Of a stretch of DNA of 64,000 nucleotides, positions 1 through 9,141 are shown in pieces. The first letter of the stretch is position 1. Every line of letters starts with the position of its first letter. The notes beneath the pieces were generated by a model. The model did no database searches, was not told the DNA's origin, and saw only the letters and a list, made by a program, of their open reading frames with translations. Position numbers and translations under genes: made by a program. The DNA comes from Paenibacillus tarimensis (lineage in GTDB: Bacteria > Bacillota > Bacilli > Paenibacillales > Paenibacillaceae), in contig NZ_JAKGAO010000012.1 of the NCBI RefSeq assembly GCF_021532315.1, positions 293,818 to 357,817 on the forward strand, given 5' to 3'.

Positions 1-146
1 GGATGAAGCTCCTGATATTTCAGATAGGCGTCATTTCCGTCAGCAGCCGTTCCCACGATTTCAAATCCTTGTTCTTCCCAGTCCACTATCGAGGTAAGAC
101 CCTCGCGGATTAATTTCTCATCATCTGCTATTAATACTTTGTACAT
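1..146 (-). CDS. Two-component response regulator, YesN type, N-terminal part only (cut by window edge)
   Basis: The reading frame starts at an ATG (146) and runs off the left edge, giving about 48 residues of a CheY-like receiver domain. It begins MYKVLIADDEKLIREGL, the usual start of AraC-type (YesN) response regulators, with the acidic pair D9/D10 that binds magnesium. The phospho-acceptor aspartate and the DNA-binding part lie outside the window. It overlaps the 3' end of the sensor kinase by 26 bp, so the two are translationally linked and form one kinase-regulator pair. In Paenibacillus such pairs usually control a neighbouring sugar ABC transporter; that would lie to the left and cannot be seen. 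Confidence 0.85.
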   Translation of the reverse strand, partial: MYKVLIADDEKLIREGLTSIVDWEEQGFEIVGTAADGNDAYLKYQELH

Positions 147-1920
147 GGTCAACCTCCGTCGGAATGGCAAAATGAATGCTCGTACCCTGGTCAGGCGTAC
201 TCGTGATCTCCAGTCCATATTGCGCGCCATAGGTGAGCTTCAGCCTCTGCTGCACGTTAGTAAGGCCGATCCGGTCACCGTCCTGATCCTCCAGGAATTG
301 TTGTATCCGCTTCATCTTTTCCGGCGCAATGCCTGCCCCGTTGTCCGTTACCGTAATATGGATATGGCCCTGATGCATCCGCGCCTTGACAGATACCTTG
401 CCCCCTCTGCTTGTCCGCTCAAGACCGTGAATTACAGCATTTTCGACGAGCGGCTGAATGATAAGCGGGGGCAGATGGGCATGCTCGGTTTCCGGGTCTA
501 TATCCAGCTCATAGTCAAGCCGTTCATCATGACGGAATTTTTGAATTTCCAGATAACAGCGGCTGATTTCAATCTCATCCTTCAGCATAATGGACTTGCC
601 GGTTATCTCCAGGTTCTTCCGCATCAGCTTGCCGAGAAGCTTGACCGTCTGCGCGATCTCCTTCTCCCCGTTAAGATGAGCCTTCATCCTGATGGATTCC
701 AGAGCGTTATAGAGAAAATGCGGATTAATTTGATTAGCCAGCATTTTCAGCTTGATTTCATTCTGCTTGAGCTCCAGCTGGTTCTTCTGTTCATGGGAAT
801 GCTGGACTTCTTCCATCAGATCCTTGACATTGGTCACCATCTGGTTGAATTGTCTGGACAGCAGTCCGATTTCATCATTGCCATCTACCTTGACCACCGT
901 GTTCAAGTTACCCTTGGACACCTTGCTGATCTGCTTGTTCAGCGTAAGCAGCCGGTTCGCAAGTATGGTACAGATGACATAAATGAGCCCAAGCGCAATC
1001 ATAAAGCTGATGGCGATGATCGTCATCCCGAACCTGCTGATCCGGTTGGCTTCCGAGACAATGCTTTCGATAGAGAAGATTGACACGAACTTCAGGGAAT
1101 TGAAGCTTGTCTCCGGCCTGAACTCTTCGACGAATACCTTGGAGGCTTTACCCCCAACAGAAATCTCGTGAGCGCCTACCCCCGCCATGGCGACCTCATG
1201 ACCAAGATGCGTTTCGGACAGCTTCTTGCCGATAACCGAGGAAACATTGGATGCCACAATCACATCATTATGATCCATAATGTAGGTTTCAAACGGTTCC
1301 TGGTTAAGAGAAGCATTCAGGTAGTTCGTATTAATGTCGATAACAAGAGCGCCTGCACTCATATACTCCGGGAATTGCACCCTTCTGACCATGCTTAGCC
1401 TGCTGTTCCAGCTGCGGGCCTCATCCTCAAAGTAAAACCAGCCGATGGTCCCTCTGTTCTGCATGGCAGCCTGATGCCAGAAGGAGCCCCGGGTTGCTTC
1501 GTCGAGCGGAATCAGCTCCCAGTTGTTGATCAGGGTAGGATTGTCCACGTACATCTTAATACGCGATACCTCGGAATTGAAGTCCAGATAATTGCGGATC
1601 GTATCATAATCGCTGTATGCCTGAAACACTTCCATCGTATCCGTATAACGCCTGTTGGCGATATCCTCAAGACGGGAGTCGAGCGACAGCCGGCTGGACA
1701 GGTCAATAGCAACACTGAGCACCTCAGCCGTACGCTGCTTGACGCGCAGAACATTATTCTCCGTCTGCTCGATCGCGTTGTCGAGTGCCAGCTGCCGGTA
1801 CTGCTCGACGAGGAAGAGACCGACAATAATGAGTGGAATGACGATAACAAAAACATAGGATAGGATCATTTTGTTTCGGAGCTTTATGCTGTTAAATTTG
1901 CGAACCCAGCTGTTAAACAT
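121..1920 (-). CDS. Sensor histidine kinase, YesM/LytS type
   Basis: This membrane kinase senses an extracellular signal and phosphorylates the response regulator encoded just downstream. I chose the ATG at 1920 because GGGGTG lies 6 nt upstream; a TTG seven codons earlier is poorer. Seen in order: a transmembrane helix at about residues 15-35, an extracellular sensor region of about 250 residues (dCache-like by position), a second helix near 300-325, a HAMP region, the His_kinase motif NPHFLYNALESIR with the phospho-accepting His, and a C-terminal HATPase domain (VENAVIHGL, DNGAGI, GLTNVQQRL). This is the standard YesM architecture of Firmicutes. A perfect cre box sits just upstream, so catabolite repression is likely. 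The ligand cannot be read from sequence. Confidence 0.9.
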   Translation of the reverse strand: MFNSWVRKFNSIKLRNKMILSYVFVIVIPLIIVGLFLVEQYRQLALDNAIEQTENNVLRVKQRTAEVLSVAIDLSSRLSLDSRLEDIANRRYTDTMEVFQAYSDYDTIRNYLDFNSEVSRIKMYVDNPTLINNWELIPLDEATRGSFWHQAAMQNRGTIGWFYFEDEARSWNSRLSMVRRVQFPEYMSAGALVIDINTNYLNASLNQEPFETYIMDHNDVIVASNVSSVIGKKLSETHLGHEVAMAGVGAHEISVGGKASKVFVEEFRPETSFNSLKFVSIFSIESIVSEANRISRFGMTIIAISFMIALGLIYVICTILANRLLTLNKQISKVSKGNLNTVVKVDGNDEIGLLSRQFNQMVTNVKDLMEEVQHSHEQKNQLELKQNEIKLKMLANQINPHFLYNALESIRMKAHLNGEKEIAQTVKLLGKLMRKNLEITGKSIMLKDEIEISRCYLEIQKFRHDERLDYELDIDPETEHAHLPPLIIQPLVENAVIHGLERTSRGGKVSVKARMHQGHIHITVTDNGAGIAPEKMKRIQQFLEDQDGDRIGLTNVQQRLKLTYGAQYGLEITSTPDQGTSIHFAIPTEVDHVQSINSR

Positions 1921-1936
1921 CTTTTCACCCCGTATA

Positions 1937-1950
1937 AGCAAGCGTTTACA
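1937..1950 (-). promoter_or_regulatory. cre box (CcpA site), perfect match
   Basis: On the minus strand this reads TGTAAACGCTTGCT, a 14/14 match to the Bacillus cre consensus TGWAARCGYTWNCW. It lies about 17 nt upstream of the kinase start codon, so downstream of or over the transcription start, where CcpA acts as a roadblock or competes with polymerase. Regulation by CcpA is inferred from the motif only. Confidence 0.75.
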
Positions 1951-2024
1951 CTATTTATATTCTATACTATCCCACGTTCTTGCCATGAACGCAATTCCAA
2001 CTCTGGCCAGCTCCAGCATAAAAA

Positions 2025-2062
2025 AGACGAATACTCCCAACCGTATTGGCCGGGAGATATTC
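2025..2062 (-). terminator. Rho-independent terminator of the GH42 gene
   Basis: On the minus strand an inverted repeat (arms 2052-2062 and 2029-2038, GAATATCTCCC/GGGAGTATTC) with a GC-rich loop is followed by GTCTTTTTT. It lies 18 nt past the GH42 stop codon and separates it from the kinase promoter. Confidence 0.75.
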
Positions 2063-2079
2063 ATCGCAGGCAATTCATA

Positions 2080-4122
2080 TCATTGTGACTGTACGGTACG
2101 CTGCAGAATCGTCACCCCATGCGCGGGAAGCTCAACGCTTCCTTGCAGCTCCGCCCCATCCAGCAAATTTACCGCCGGGGTTTGACCAACCGGTACAACA
2201 GCCGGCTGCTTGCCGTGATTCATCAGGAACAGAATCTCCTTGCCATCCTTCACTCTCCGTGCGACCTCTACCTGCTCTGGTACGTTATCAAGGGTCGGGC
2301 TAATGCCCTTGGTGTCGCAGATATGCTTAAGCAGACCGTTCAGGAATGCCTGGTCAGGACTCGATGCCACATACCACGCCTCACCCTTGCCGAATTTATT
2401 AACAGTAACAACCGGCATTCCAGCGTAAAAATCATCCCCGTACTCCGCTACTACTTCAGCACCCTCTGTATGGATCAGATCGCACAGCAGACCGCATTCA
2501 TAGCTGCCCTCGAGACTGCCAAGCTTGCTCTTCATCACAATTTGATTGCGCTGATCCGGGAACAGGGAGTCGATTTCCTCTGCCCAGATGCCGAGCACCT
2601 TGCGCAGCTCGCCCGGGTAACCGCCTGTCGTCACAAGATCATTCTCGTTGACAATACCGCTGAAGAAGGTAGTCAGGAATGTGCCGCCATCCTTAACAAA
2701 TGCCTCCACCTTATCTGCAAAGCCCGGCTTGACCATGTACATGACAGGTGCAATGACGACATCATACCTTCCTAGGTCTTCCTCCACGCCGATCATATCA
2801 GTCTGGACATTCCGGCTGAAGAGCGCCGCGTAATACTTATGCACTTCGTCCACATAGTTCAGACCGACGGAAGGTCCGCTGGACAGCTCGACCGCCCACC
2901 GGTTTTCCCAGTCGTAGATAATGCCGACCTTCGCGTCCACCCGGGCATCCAGCACGCTGTCGGACAGCTGCTTCAGCTCACTGCCTAGCTCGGCGCATTC
3001 ACGGAACACCCGCGTGTGCTCATGCCCCACATGTTCGATTACCGCGCCATGATATTTCTCGCAGGCCCCGATTGACCGGCGGAGCTGGAAGAACATGACC
3101 GTGTCTGCCCCCCGCGCCACGGCCTGATAGCTCCACAGACGCATAACGCCCGGACGCTTGAGGGAATTGTACGGCTGCCAGTTCTGCTGGCTTGGCGTCT
3201 GCTCCATCAGCATGAAAGGCTGGCCGCTCTTCAACCCGCGCATCAGATCATGTGTCATCGCGGTGAAGCTGAACGGCGTGTTAAAAGAAGGGTAATTATC
3301 CCAAGATACCACATCCATATATTTGGCCCACTCAAAATAATCAAGCTCCGGATAGAAGCCCATCAGATTGGTTGTGACCGGCAGGTCCGGCGTATGCTTC
3401 TTCAGCTCTTCATATTCAATCCGGTAGCATTCCAGCAGGCTGTTCGACATGAAGCGGCGGTAATCCAGTGATATTCCCTGGAAGTTCGTCCGGTTGCCGC
3501 CCCATTCCTCGCTCAGCTCATTCGGTACCACAATTTCATCCCAGTCGTAAAAGGTATGTCCCCAGAAGCGCGTGTTCCACGCCTTGTTAAGCTTCTCAAG
3601 CGTGCCGTATCGCTGCTGCAGCCAGGTGCGGAAACCGGCCGCGCAATTGTCGCAGTAGCAGTAACCGCCGTACTCGTTCGAGACATGCCAGATCAGAACA
3701 GCCGGATGATTCTTGTACCGCTCCGCAAGCTTGCCGGCTATCAGCTTGGAATACTTCCGGTAAGTTGGACTGTTCGGACAGGAGTTATGCCGGCCGCCGA
3801 ACTTCCGCTTGCGTCCCTGATAGTCAACACGCAGGACATCCGGATATTTCTTCGCCATCCAGGCTGGATGAGCGCCCGTGCTTGTCGCCAGGCAGGTATA
3901 AATGCCATTCTTGTATAACCGGTGGATCGTTTCGTCCAGCCATGCAAAGTCATAGGTATCTTCATCCGGCTGGTTAAGCGCCCACGAAAACACATTCAAG
4001 GTAGCCACATCAATGCCAGCCAGCTTAAACATCCGCACATCCTCATCCCAGATTTCCGCGTCCCACTGCTCCGGATTATAGTCGCCGCCGTACCAGATCT
4101 TAGGCAATTTGTCGTTGATCAA
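2080..4122 (-). CDS. Beta-galactosidase, GH42 family
   Basis: A 680-residue family 42 glycoside hydrolase, expected to release terminal beta-galactosyl (possibly alpha-L-arabinopyranosyl) units from imported oligosaccharides. The N-terminal TIM barrel starts with YGGDYNPEQW; the acid/base is E150 in HVSNEYGG and the nucleophile E307 in LMEQTPS. Cysteines C115, C155, C157 and C160 form the family's zinc cluster. A trimerisation domain and a small beta domain follow. There is no signal peptide, so it is cytoplasmic. The start is a TTG at 4122, with AAGGG 10 nt upstream; the frame has a stop just before. It is divergent from an AraC regulator. Length is normal for the family. Substrate preference cannot be set from sequence. 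Confidence 0.93.
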   Translation of the reverse strand: MINDKLPKIWYGGDYNPEQWDAEIWDEDVRMFKLAGIDVATLNVFSWALNQPDEDTYDFAWLDETIHRLYKNGIYTCLATSTGAHPAWMAKKYPDVLRVDYQGRKRKFGGRHNSCPNSPTYRKYSKLIAGKLAERYKNHPAVLIWHVSNEYGGYCYCDNCAAGFRTWLQQRYGTLEKLNKAWNTRFWGHTFYDWDEIVVPNELSEEWGGNRTNFQGISLDYRRFMSNSLLECYRIEYEELKKHTPDLPVTTNLMGFYPELDYFEWAKYMDVVSWDNYPSFNTPFSFTAMTHDLMRGLKSGQPFMLMEQTPSQQNWQPYNSLKRPGVMRLWSYQAVARGADTVMFFQLRRSIGACEKYHGAVIEHVGHEHTRVFRECAELGSELKQLSDSVLDARVDAKVGIIYDWENRWAVELSSGPSVGLNYVDEVHKYYAALFSRNVQTDMIGVEEDLGRYDVVIAPVMYMVKPGFADKVEAFVKDGGTFLTTFFSGIVNENDLVTTGGYPGELRKVLGIWAEEIDSLFPDQRNQIVMKSKLGSLEGSYECGLLCDLIHTEGAEVVAEYGDDFYAGMPVVTVNKFGKGEAWYVASSPDQAFLNGLLKHICDTKGISPTLDNVPEQVEVARRVKDGKEILFLMNHGKQPAVVPVGQTPAVNLLDGAELQGSVELPAHGVTILQRTVQSQ

Positions 4123-4235
4123 TGCCGCTCATCCCTTCGTCTATAAATTTAATATCATTGTAATCGCTCTCAACATACGGTTAAATATAATATTATAGAT
4201 TTATCATATAAGAATCTGGCAAGGAGATGATTTGC

Positions 4236-5081
4236 ATGCCCGATCCGATTGGTCCCAAGCCCCACCGCCGTTTCGTTCCTTCTCCATCCGAAAACCATAC
4301 TCTCCCCCTGCTTGTCGAGAGCATCGGGCTCAATCCCGACCAGGAAAGCATCACAAGACCGGACGGATACCCTGTCTATCACTGGCTGCAAACCTCCTCG
4401 GGTGAGGGAGTCATCCATTTCGAGGACCAGACTGTCCGGCTGCCAGCCGGGACGGGCCTGCTGCTCTTCCCGCATGTTCCGCACAGTTATGCTGCGGCTG
4501 ATGAGCTCTGGGAAACCGTCTATCTGACGTTTGGCGGACCTGCGGCTGATAGTATACTAGGGACCCTCCATATCCGGCAAAGCGCCTTCTTCCGGTGGGA
4601 TGCTCTATCCCCTCTCCATCCCTATATAGCAGGCATGCTGAGCAGACTGGAGTCACGGGCAGATGTGTTCGGCCACGACATATCTGCGGACTGCTACCGG
4701 TTCCTGCTGATGCTCAGCCGGTACGGCAATCCGGCTTCAACGGCCGGAAGCAGCGGTAACATCGAGCGGGTACGGACCATGATTGAATGGATGGAGGCGA
4801 ACTACAGCAATCCTGATATCGGGCTTAAGGATATCGCCGAGGTGCTCCCTCTGTCCGTTCGGCGGCTTAATGATCTGTTCCGCCATCTCTTCGGGCTCTC
4901 TCCCTATGCATACTTCATTCAAGTGCGAATCGGTAAAGCCAAGGAGCTGCTAGTCAGCAGCCCCGGCCTTACAGTCAGGCGTATCGCCGAACAGGTCGGG
5001 TTCCGGGATGCAAGCCATTTTGTCGCCACCTTTCATAAGCATGTCGGCATACCCCCCGAGCAGTTTCGCAAGCTTCATTGA
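4236..5081 (+). CDS. AraC family transcriptional regulator
   Basis: A 281-residue regulator with an N-terminal cupin-like sugar-binding domain (about residues 20-150: ITRPDGYPVYHWLQT...LLFPHVPHSY) and a C-terminal double helix-turn-helix of AraC type (about 180-280: IGLKDIAEVLPLSVRRLNDLF, then VRRIAEQVGFRDASHFVATF). The ATG at 4236 is preferred over the ATG at 4227, because AAGGAG at 4221-4226 is 9 nt from the former and touches the latter. It is divergent from the GH42 gene and 307 bp upstream of the co-oriented GH3 gene, so it probably activates one or both in response to a sugar. The effector is unknown. Confidence 0.9.
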   Translation: MPDPIGPKPHRRFVPSPSENHTLPLLVESIGLNPDQESITRPDGYPVYHWLQTSSGEGVIHFEDQTVRLPAGTGLLLFPHVPHSYAAADELWETVYLTFGGPAADSILGTLHIRQSAFFRWDALSPLHPYIAGMLSRLESRADVFGHDISADCYRFLLMLSRYGNPASTAGSSGNIERVRTMIEWMEANYSNPDIGLKDIAEVLPLSVRRLNDLFRHLFGLSPYAYFIQVRIGKAKELLVSSPGLTVRRIAEQVGFRDASHFVATFHKHVGIPPEQFRKLH

Positions 5082-5388
5082 CTGTCTTCATGAAAAGACC
5101 TGCGAAAAATAAACTAATTTAGCCCGGATTTCTGTCGAGATTATGCGGGTATGTTGGGCGGCGGGTCCATGTTAAAATGAGGACGTTTACATTTGCTATC
5201 CGTCAGTCCCCAGCTGTACATATCTGATCGTTACGCGTAAATGTATGCGATTACAGTCATCGAAAGGATGAGAAACGGGATAAAGCTAAGCTCGTTCAGG
5301 CTTCTCCCTAAATGTAATCTTCTAGAGTTTATATACTCTCGCGTTATGCGTTTTTGCAAGTGCAATAATTATAAGGAGTGAAGTATAC
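5082..5388 (+). promoter_or_regulatory. Upstream region of the GH3 gene (307 bp), with a cre-like box
   Basis: No reading frame of note. It holds a cre-like box at 5178-5191 (TGAGGACGTTTACA, 12 of 14 consensus positions) and an imperfect palindrome at 5324-5339 (AGAGT/ACTCT arms around TTTATAT) close to the gene. The ribosome site ATAAGGAGTG at 5371-5380 is 8 nt before the ATG. No clear sigma-A promoter could be picked. The length suggests an activator-dependent promoter, with the upstream AraC protein as an obvious candidate; this is inference. Confidence 0.4.
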
Positions 5389-8223
5389 ATGTCGACTACG
5401 TACAAGTTTCCGTTCCAGAACCCCGATCTTCCGGTAGAAGCCCGCGTCAACGATCTCGTCTCCAGGATGACGCTTGATGAGAAGATCAATCAGATGTGCC
5501 AATACCAGGATGAAATTGCCCATTTGGGTGTAAAGCCTTATAAACACGGCACCGAAGCCGCTCACGGCATTGCCTGGCTGGGCGAAGCCACGACCTATCC
5601 CCAGCCGATCGGCCTTGCCTGTACCTGGGATGAAGAGCTGCTGAAGCGGGTGGGAGCCGCGATCGGCGACGAAGCGCGCGCCTTCTATAAGCGTAATCCG
5701 GCTGTTAACGGCCTAACCTTGTGGGCGCCTACGGTTGACATGGAGCGTGATCCCCGCTGGGGACGGACAGAGGAAGCCTATGGTGAAGACCCGTATCTGA
5801 CGGGCCGCTTGGCTACCGAGCTTATTAAGGGCATTCAGGGCGACCATCCCTTTTATCTGAAGGCTGTTGCGTCCCTTAAGCACTTCCTCGGCAACAATAA
5901 TGAAATCGACCGCGGCGAATGCTCGGTCAGCATTGACCCGCGCAATATGTATGAATACTACCTCCCGGCCTTCGAAATGCCGTTCAAGGAGGGCGGCGCC
6001 CAGTCCATGATGACGGCATACAACTCCGTCAATGGCGTTCCGGCCAACTTGAATCCGGATGTAGTCCGCATCGTTAAACAGCAGTGGGGTATGAACGGAT
6101 TCATCGTAAGTGACGCCGGGGATGTACTCGGCACTGTTAATGATCATAAATATCATGAAACCTACAAGGAGTCCGTAGCTCTTACCATCAAAAGCGGCAT
6201 TGATTCCATAACCGATGATGCAGACATTTCCAAGCAGGCTATACGCGATGCTCTCGCTGAGGGGTTACTGACAGAGAACGATCTGGAAATTGCACTCCGC
6301 AATACCTTCCGTGTCCGCTTCCGTCTAGGCGAGTTCGACCCGGATGAGCGTAACCCGTACGCTGCAATAGACGAATCCATCATATTGAACGATGGGCACA
6401 AGGCATTATCACTTGAGGCAACGCAGAAGAACATCGTTCTGTTGAAAAATGAGAACAGTATGCTCCCTCTGTCTGCCGACAAGCTGCACAAGGCCGCTGT
6501 AATCGGTCCGCTCGGCGGCATCGTATATCGCGACTGGTACAGCGGCACGCTGCCGTATGCCGTTACGCCGCTGGCAGGCATACAGGCGAAGCTTCCGGGC
6601 AAAGAGGTCTCCTTTCATAATGCCTGCGACAGAGTAAGGCTGAAATCCGCGGCAAACGGACAGTATGTGCGTCTCTCCGATTCGGAGAACAGCCCGCTTA
6701 CAGCTGACGCAGCAACAGCCGAGCGGGCCTCTGTGTTTGAAGCAACGGACTGGGGCTGGGCCAGCCATACGCTCATTGCAGAGGAGAACGGTAAATATTT
6801 AACCACTGATGATGAGAAGGTTACCGCGTCCTCTACCCAGATCTGGGAGTGGTTCACGAAGGAAGTGTTCCACGTTCGTCCGGATTCAGAGGATAATCAA
6901 GTGAAGCTGACAACCTGGAATGACCGGCCGGTTAAAGTAGACGGCACCGCCGGTAACCTTCGCGTTCAGGACGGCTCAAGGGATGAGGCAGACATCTTCC
7001 ATGTTGACAAGGTGACCGATGGTCTTAAGGAAGCGGTTGAAGCAGCACGGAAAGCTGAAGTGGCTGTTGTTGTTGTCGGCAACCACCCGCTGATCAACGG
7101 CAAGGAAACGATGGACCGTCCCGACATTACCCTTGCCGAGTCACAGGAGCGTCTGATCCGCGAGGTGCATGCTGTTAATCCAAACACCGTTGTTGTTATC
7201 GTAGGCAGCTACCCGTACGCCATCAACTGGGTGGATGCCAACATCCCGGCAGTTCTATATACTTCGCATGCCGGCTCGGAACTCGGCACAGCGGTCGCCG
7301 ATGTGCTCTTCGGGGATTACAACCCGGCAGGCCGCCTGAACATGACATGGTACAAATCGGTTGAGCAGCTTCCGGACTTCATGGATTACGATATTATTAA
7401 AGGCAAGCGGACTTATCAGTACTTTGACGGCGAAGTGCTTTATCCGTTCGGATACGGACTCTCCTATTCCACTTTCCGTTACGGCGGCCTGCAGCTGGAT
7501 AACAGCAGAATCAGCGCTGATGGACAAGTGACCGTGCAATTCCAGGTAACGAATAACAGCAGCTTAGCAGGCGAGGAGGTTGTGCAGCTCTACGTGAAAG
7601 CCAATGAATCACGTGTCAAGCGCCCGTTGAAGCAGCTCAAAGGCTTTGACCGCCTGTACCTGCAGCCTGGCGAAACCAGAGACGTTACCATGAAGCTTCA
7701 TGCTCAAGAGCTCGCCTTCTGGGATGTGACTCGTGAACGTTACTGCGTGGAAAGCGGAACTTATAGCATCATGATCGGAGCAAGCTCTGCCGATGTCCGT
7801 TTGCAAGCCAAGGTAGAGGTTGACGGAGAAGTCATCCCTCCGCGTGACCTGCGTCAGGTTACCCGCGCTGTCAACTATGATGACTATGCCGGATACGCAG
7901 GCGTTATTATTGATGAATGCCGGGAAGGCGGCAGCAGCGCCAGCTTCTCTGCGGGCGGCTGGATTGCCTTCCATGATGCTGAGCTTGGCGAAGGCGTTAC
8001 CTCCCTTGAACTGCGTGCAGCAAGCAGCGCTGACTCGGTCGTTGAGATCCGGCTAGGCAATCCGGACGGCAAGCTGGCAGGCACATGCACGGTGCCTGCT
8101 ACAGGCGGTGCCGAGCAATGGCGGTCCTTTACCTGTGCAATCGAGGGAGCTTCAGGCAGACAATCCGTGTATCTGGCAGCTCAATCGCCGGTTAAGCTTA
8201 GCTGGTTCCGATTTACCGTATAA
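5389..8223 (+). CDS. GH3 beta-glucosidase/beta-xylosidase with inserted beta-trefoil-like domain and C-terminal CBM6-like module
   Basis: A 944-residue family 3 glycoside hydrolase expected to cut terminal beta-xylosyl or beta-glucosyl units. The (beta/alpha)8 domain covers about residues 1-340; D242 in GFIVSDAGD is the nucleophile, and KHF/ATRDPRWGR-like signatures (DPRWGRTEEAYGEDP) are present. The second GH3 domain (about 345-700) is interrupted at about 405-530 by an insert with two repeats of the V-L-S-NGKYL type (NGQYVRLSD, NGKYLTTDD), as in fascin-like/beta-trefoil folds. A fibronectin-III-like domain (about 710-800) and a CBM6-like module (about 825-944, ending VKLSWFRFTV) follow. No signal peptide is visible. 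The start has a good Shine-Dalgarno site. Xylosidase activity is my guess from the CBM6 and the xylan-related neighbours. Confidence 0.88.
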   Translation: MSTTYKFPFQNPDLPVEARVNDLVSRMTLDEKINQMCQYQDEIAHLGVKPYKHGTEAAHGIAWLGEATTYPQPIGLACTWDEELLKRVGAAIGDEARAFYKRNPAVNGLTLWAPTVDMERDPRWGRTEEAYGEDPYLTGRLATELIKGIQGDHPFYLKAVASLKHFLGNNNEIDRGECSVSIDPRNMYEYYLPAFEMPFKEGGAQSMMTAYNSVNGVPANLNPDVVRIVKQQWGMNGFIVSDAGDVLGTVNDHKYHETYKESVALTIKSGIDSITDDADISKQAIRDALAEGLLTENDLEIALRNTFRVRFRLGEFDPDERNPYAAIDESIILNDGHKALSLEATQKNIVLLKNENSMLPLSADKLHKAAVIGPLGGIVYRDWYSGTLPYAVTPLAGIQAKLPGKEVSFHNACDRVRLKSAANGQYVRLSDSENSPLTADAATAERASVFEATDWGWASHTLIAEENGKYLTTDDEKVTASSTQIWEWFTKEVFHVRPDSEDNQVKLTTWNDRPVKVDGTAGNLRVQDGSRDEADIFHVDKVTDGLKEAVEAARKAEVAVVVVGNHPLINGKETMDRPDITLAESQERLIREVHAVNPNTVVVIVGSYPYAINWVDANIPAVLYTSHAGSELGTAVADVLFGDYNPAGRLNMTWYKSVEQLPDFMDYDIIKGKRTYQYFDGEVLYPFGYGLSYSTFRYGGLQLDNSRISADGQVTVQFQVTNNSSLAGEEVVQLYVKANESRVKRPLKQLKGFDRLYLQPGETRDVTMKLHAQELAFWDVTRERYCVESGTYSIMIGASSADVRLQAKVEVDGEVIPPRDLRQVTRAVNYDDYAGYAGVIIDECREGGSSASFSAGGWIAFHDAELGEGVTSLELRAASSADSVVEIRLGNPDGKLAGTCTVPATGGAEQWRSFTCAIEGASGRQSVYLAAQSPVKLSWFRFTV

Positions 8224-8245
8224 TACAGCTCTCGGGCAAATAGCA

Positions 8246-8281
8246 AACAGCGCCTTAAGCCAGCCGGCTCAAGGCGCTGTT
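8246..8281 (+). terminator. Rho-independent terminator after the GH3 gene
   Basis: Inverted repeat AACAGCGCCTT / AAGGCGCTGTT with a GC-rich inner stem (AGCC...GGCT), followed by ATTTTATT. It starts 23 nt past the GH3 stop and can also serve the convergent gene at 8341. Confidence 0.85.
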
Positions 8282-8340
8282 ATTTTATTGGCCATTACGC
8301 AGGAACCGGTTCACATTGGTGAGTGTGAACGACAGGTCCG

Positions 8341-9096
8341 CTATACAGCTATTTCCTGCTCCAGACGATGCATCTGCGTCAGCCGGTAATAGGGAGACCC
8401 GTCCAGTTCCTCATCTGTGACCAAATATCCTTCTGCATAGATGAAATCCCCTACCTGTACACCTGGGACGTTATTTGCAGTCTCATAGAGCAGGTAGCTA
8501 TCCTCCTCGAACTCCAGCACATACATCTGTGTGCCACGCGACGTCTCGAACCGGTCGATTAGCGTCCCGGTGAAATTGCGTGCAATGTGATCCATATACC
8601 AATGTCCGGTGACGCTGTTCTGAGTCACAATATACCGGATCCGCGAGGTACCGCCACTATGGTACAACCGAGAGGTTCCTACGGCGATACTGCCGTCTGA
8701 CAGCCGTTCCATACTATCGAAGAAATATGACTTGATTCCTGGACGATTAGGATAATCGTTGTCAAAGTATTCGATCATCGTTTCAAATGGGACGTCAGGA
8801 TCGAAGGTATCTGTCTCGGGAAAGTACGCTTCTTTCAAAAACGCCGGTGTTACGATATCACGGTGAGTGCTCATTTTTCGATTAAAGCCGTTCATATAGA
8901 GAAGCAGCACATTTAGCGCGCCAGGCTCCATCTCATTCATAACCTGCTGGGATTCAGTAGTTGCATAATGGCGGACAGGCAGCCTTTTTTTGAATGCATC
9001 GATCCAGCCTTTCACCACTTTCGGAAACCAGAATACCAAATACAGCCCTACTGCCACGACAATGCCGATTGCTATAATACCGTAGAATTCATCCAT
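8341..9096 (-). CDS. Uncharacterised protein with one N-terminal membrane helix
   Basis: I do not recognise this 251-residue protein. One N-terminal transmembrane helix (about residues 5-27) is followed by a basic stretch (KGWIDAFKKRLPVRHY) and a soluble domain with no motif known to me; several Tyr/Asp-rich strands suggest a beta-rich fold. The helix with the positive residues behind it predicts a C-terminal domain on the inside. It lies 45 bp downstream of the next small membrane protein in the same direction, so the two probably form an operon. The ATG at 9096 is preceded by GGAGG at a longer-than-usual distance (13-14 nt). Confidence 0.6.
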   Translation of the reverse strand: MDEFYGIIAIGIVVAVGLYLVFWFPKVVKGWIDAFKKRLPVRHYATTESQQVMNEMEPGALNVLLLYMNGFNRKMSTHRDIVTPAFLKEAYFPETDTFDPDVPFETMIEYFDNDYPNRPGIKSYFFDSMERLSDGSIAVGTSRLYHSGGTSRIRYIVTQNSVTGHWYMDHIARNFTGTLIDRFETSRGTQMYVLEFEEDSYLLYETANNVPGVQVGDFIYAEGYLVTDEELDGSPYYRLTQMHRLEQEIAV

Positions 9097-9141
9097 GTTG
9101 TTCGTACTGCCTCCTGTTGTTATATATATGCTTCTAGATAT

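Noticed and set aside
139..1083. 314-codon open frame on the plus strand
   Set aside because: Antisense shadow of the sensor kinase.
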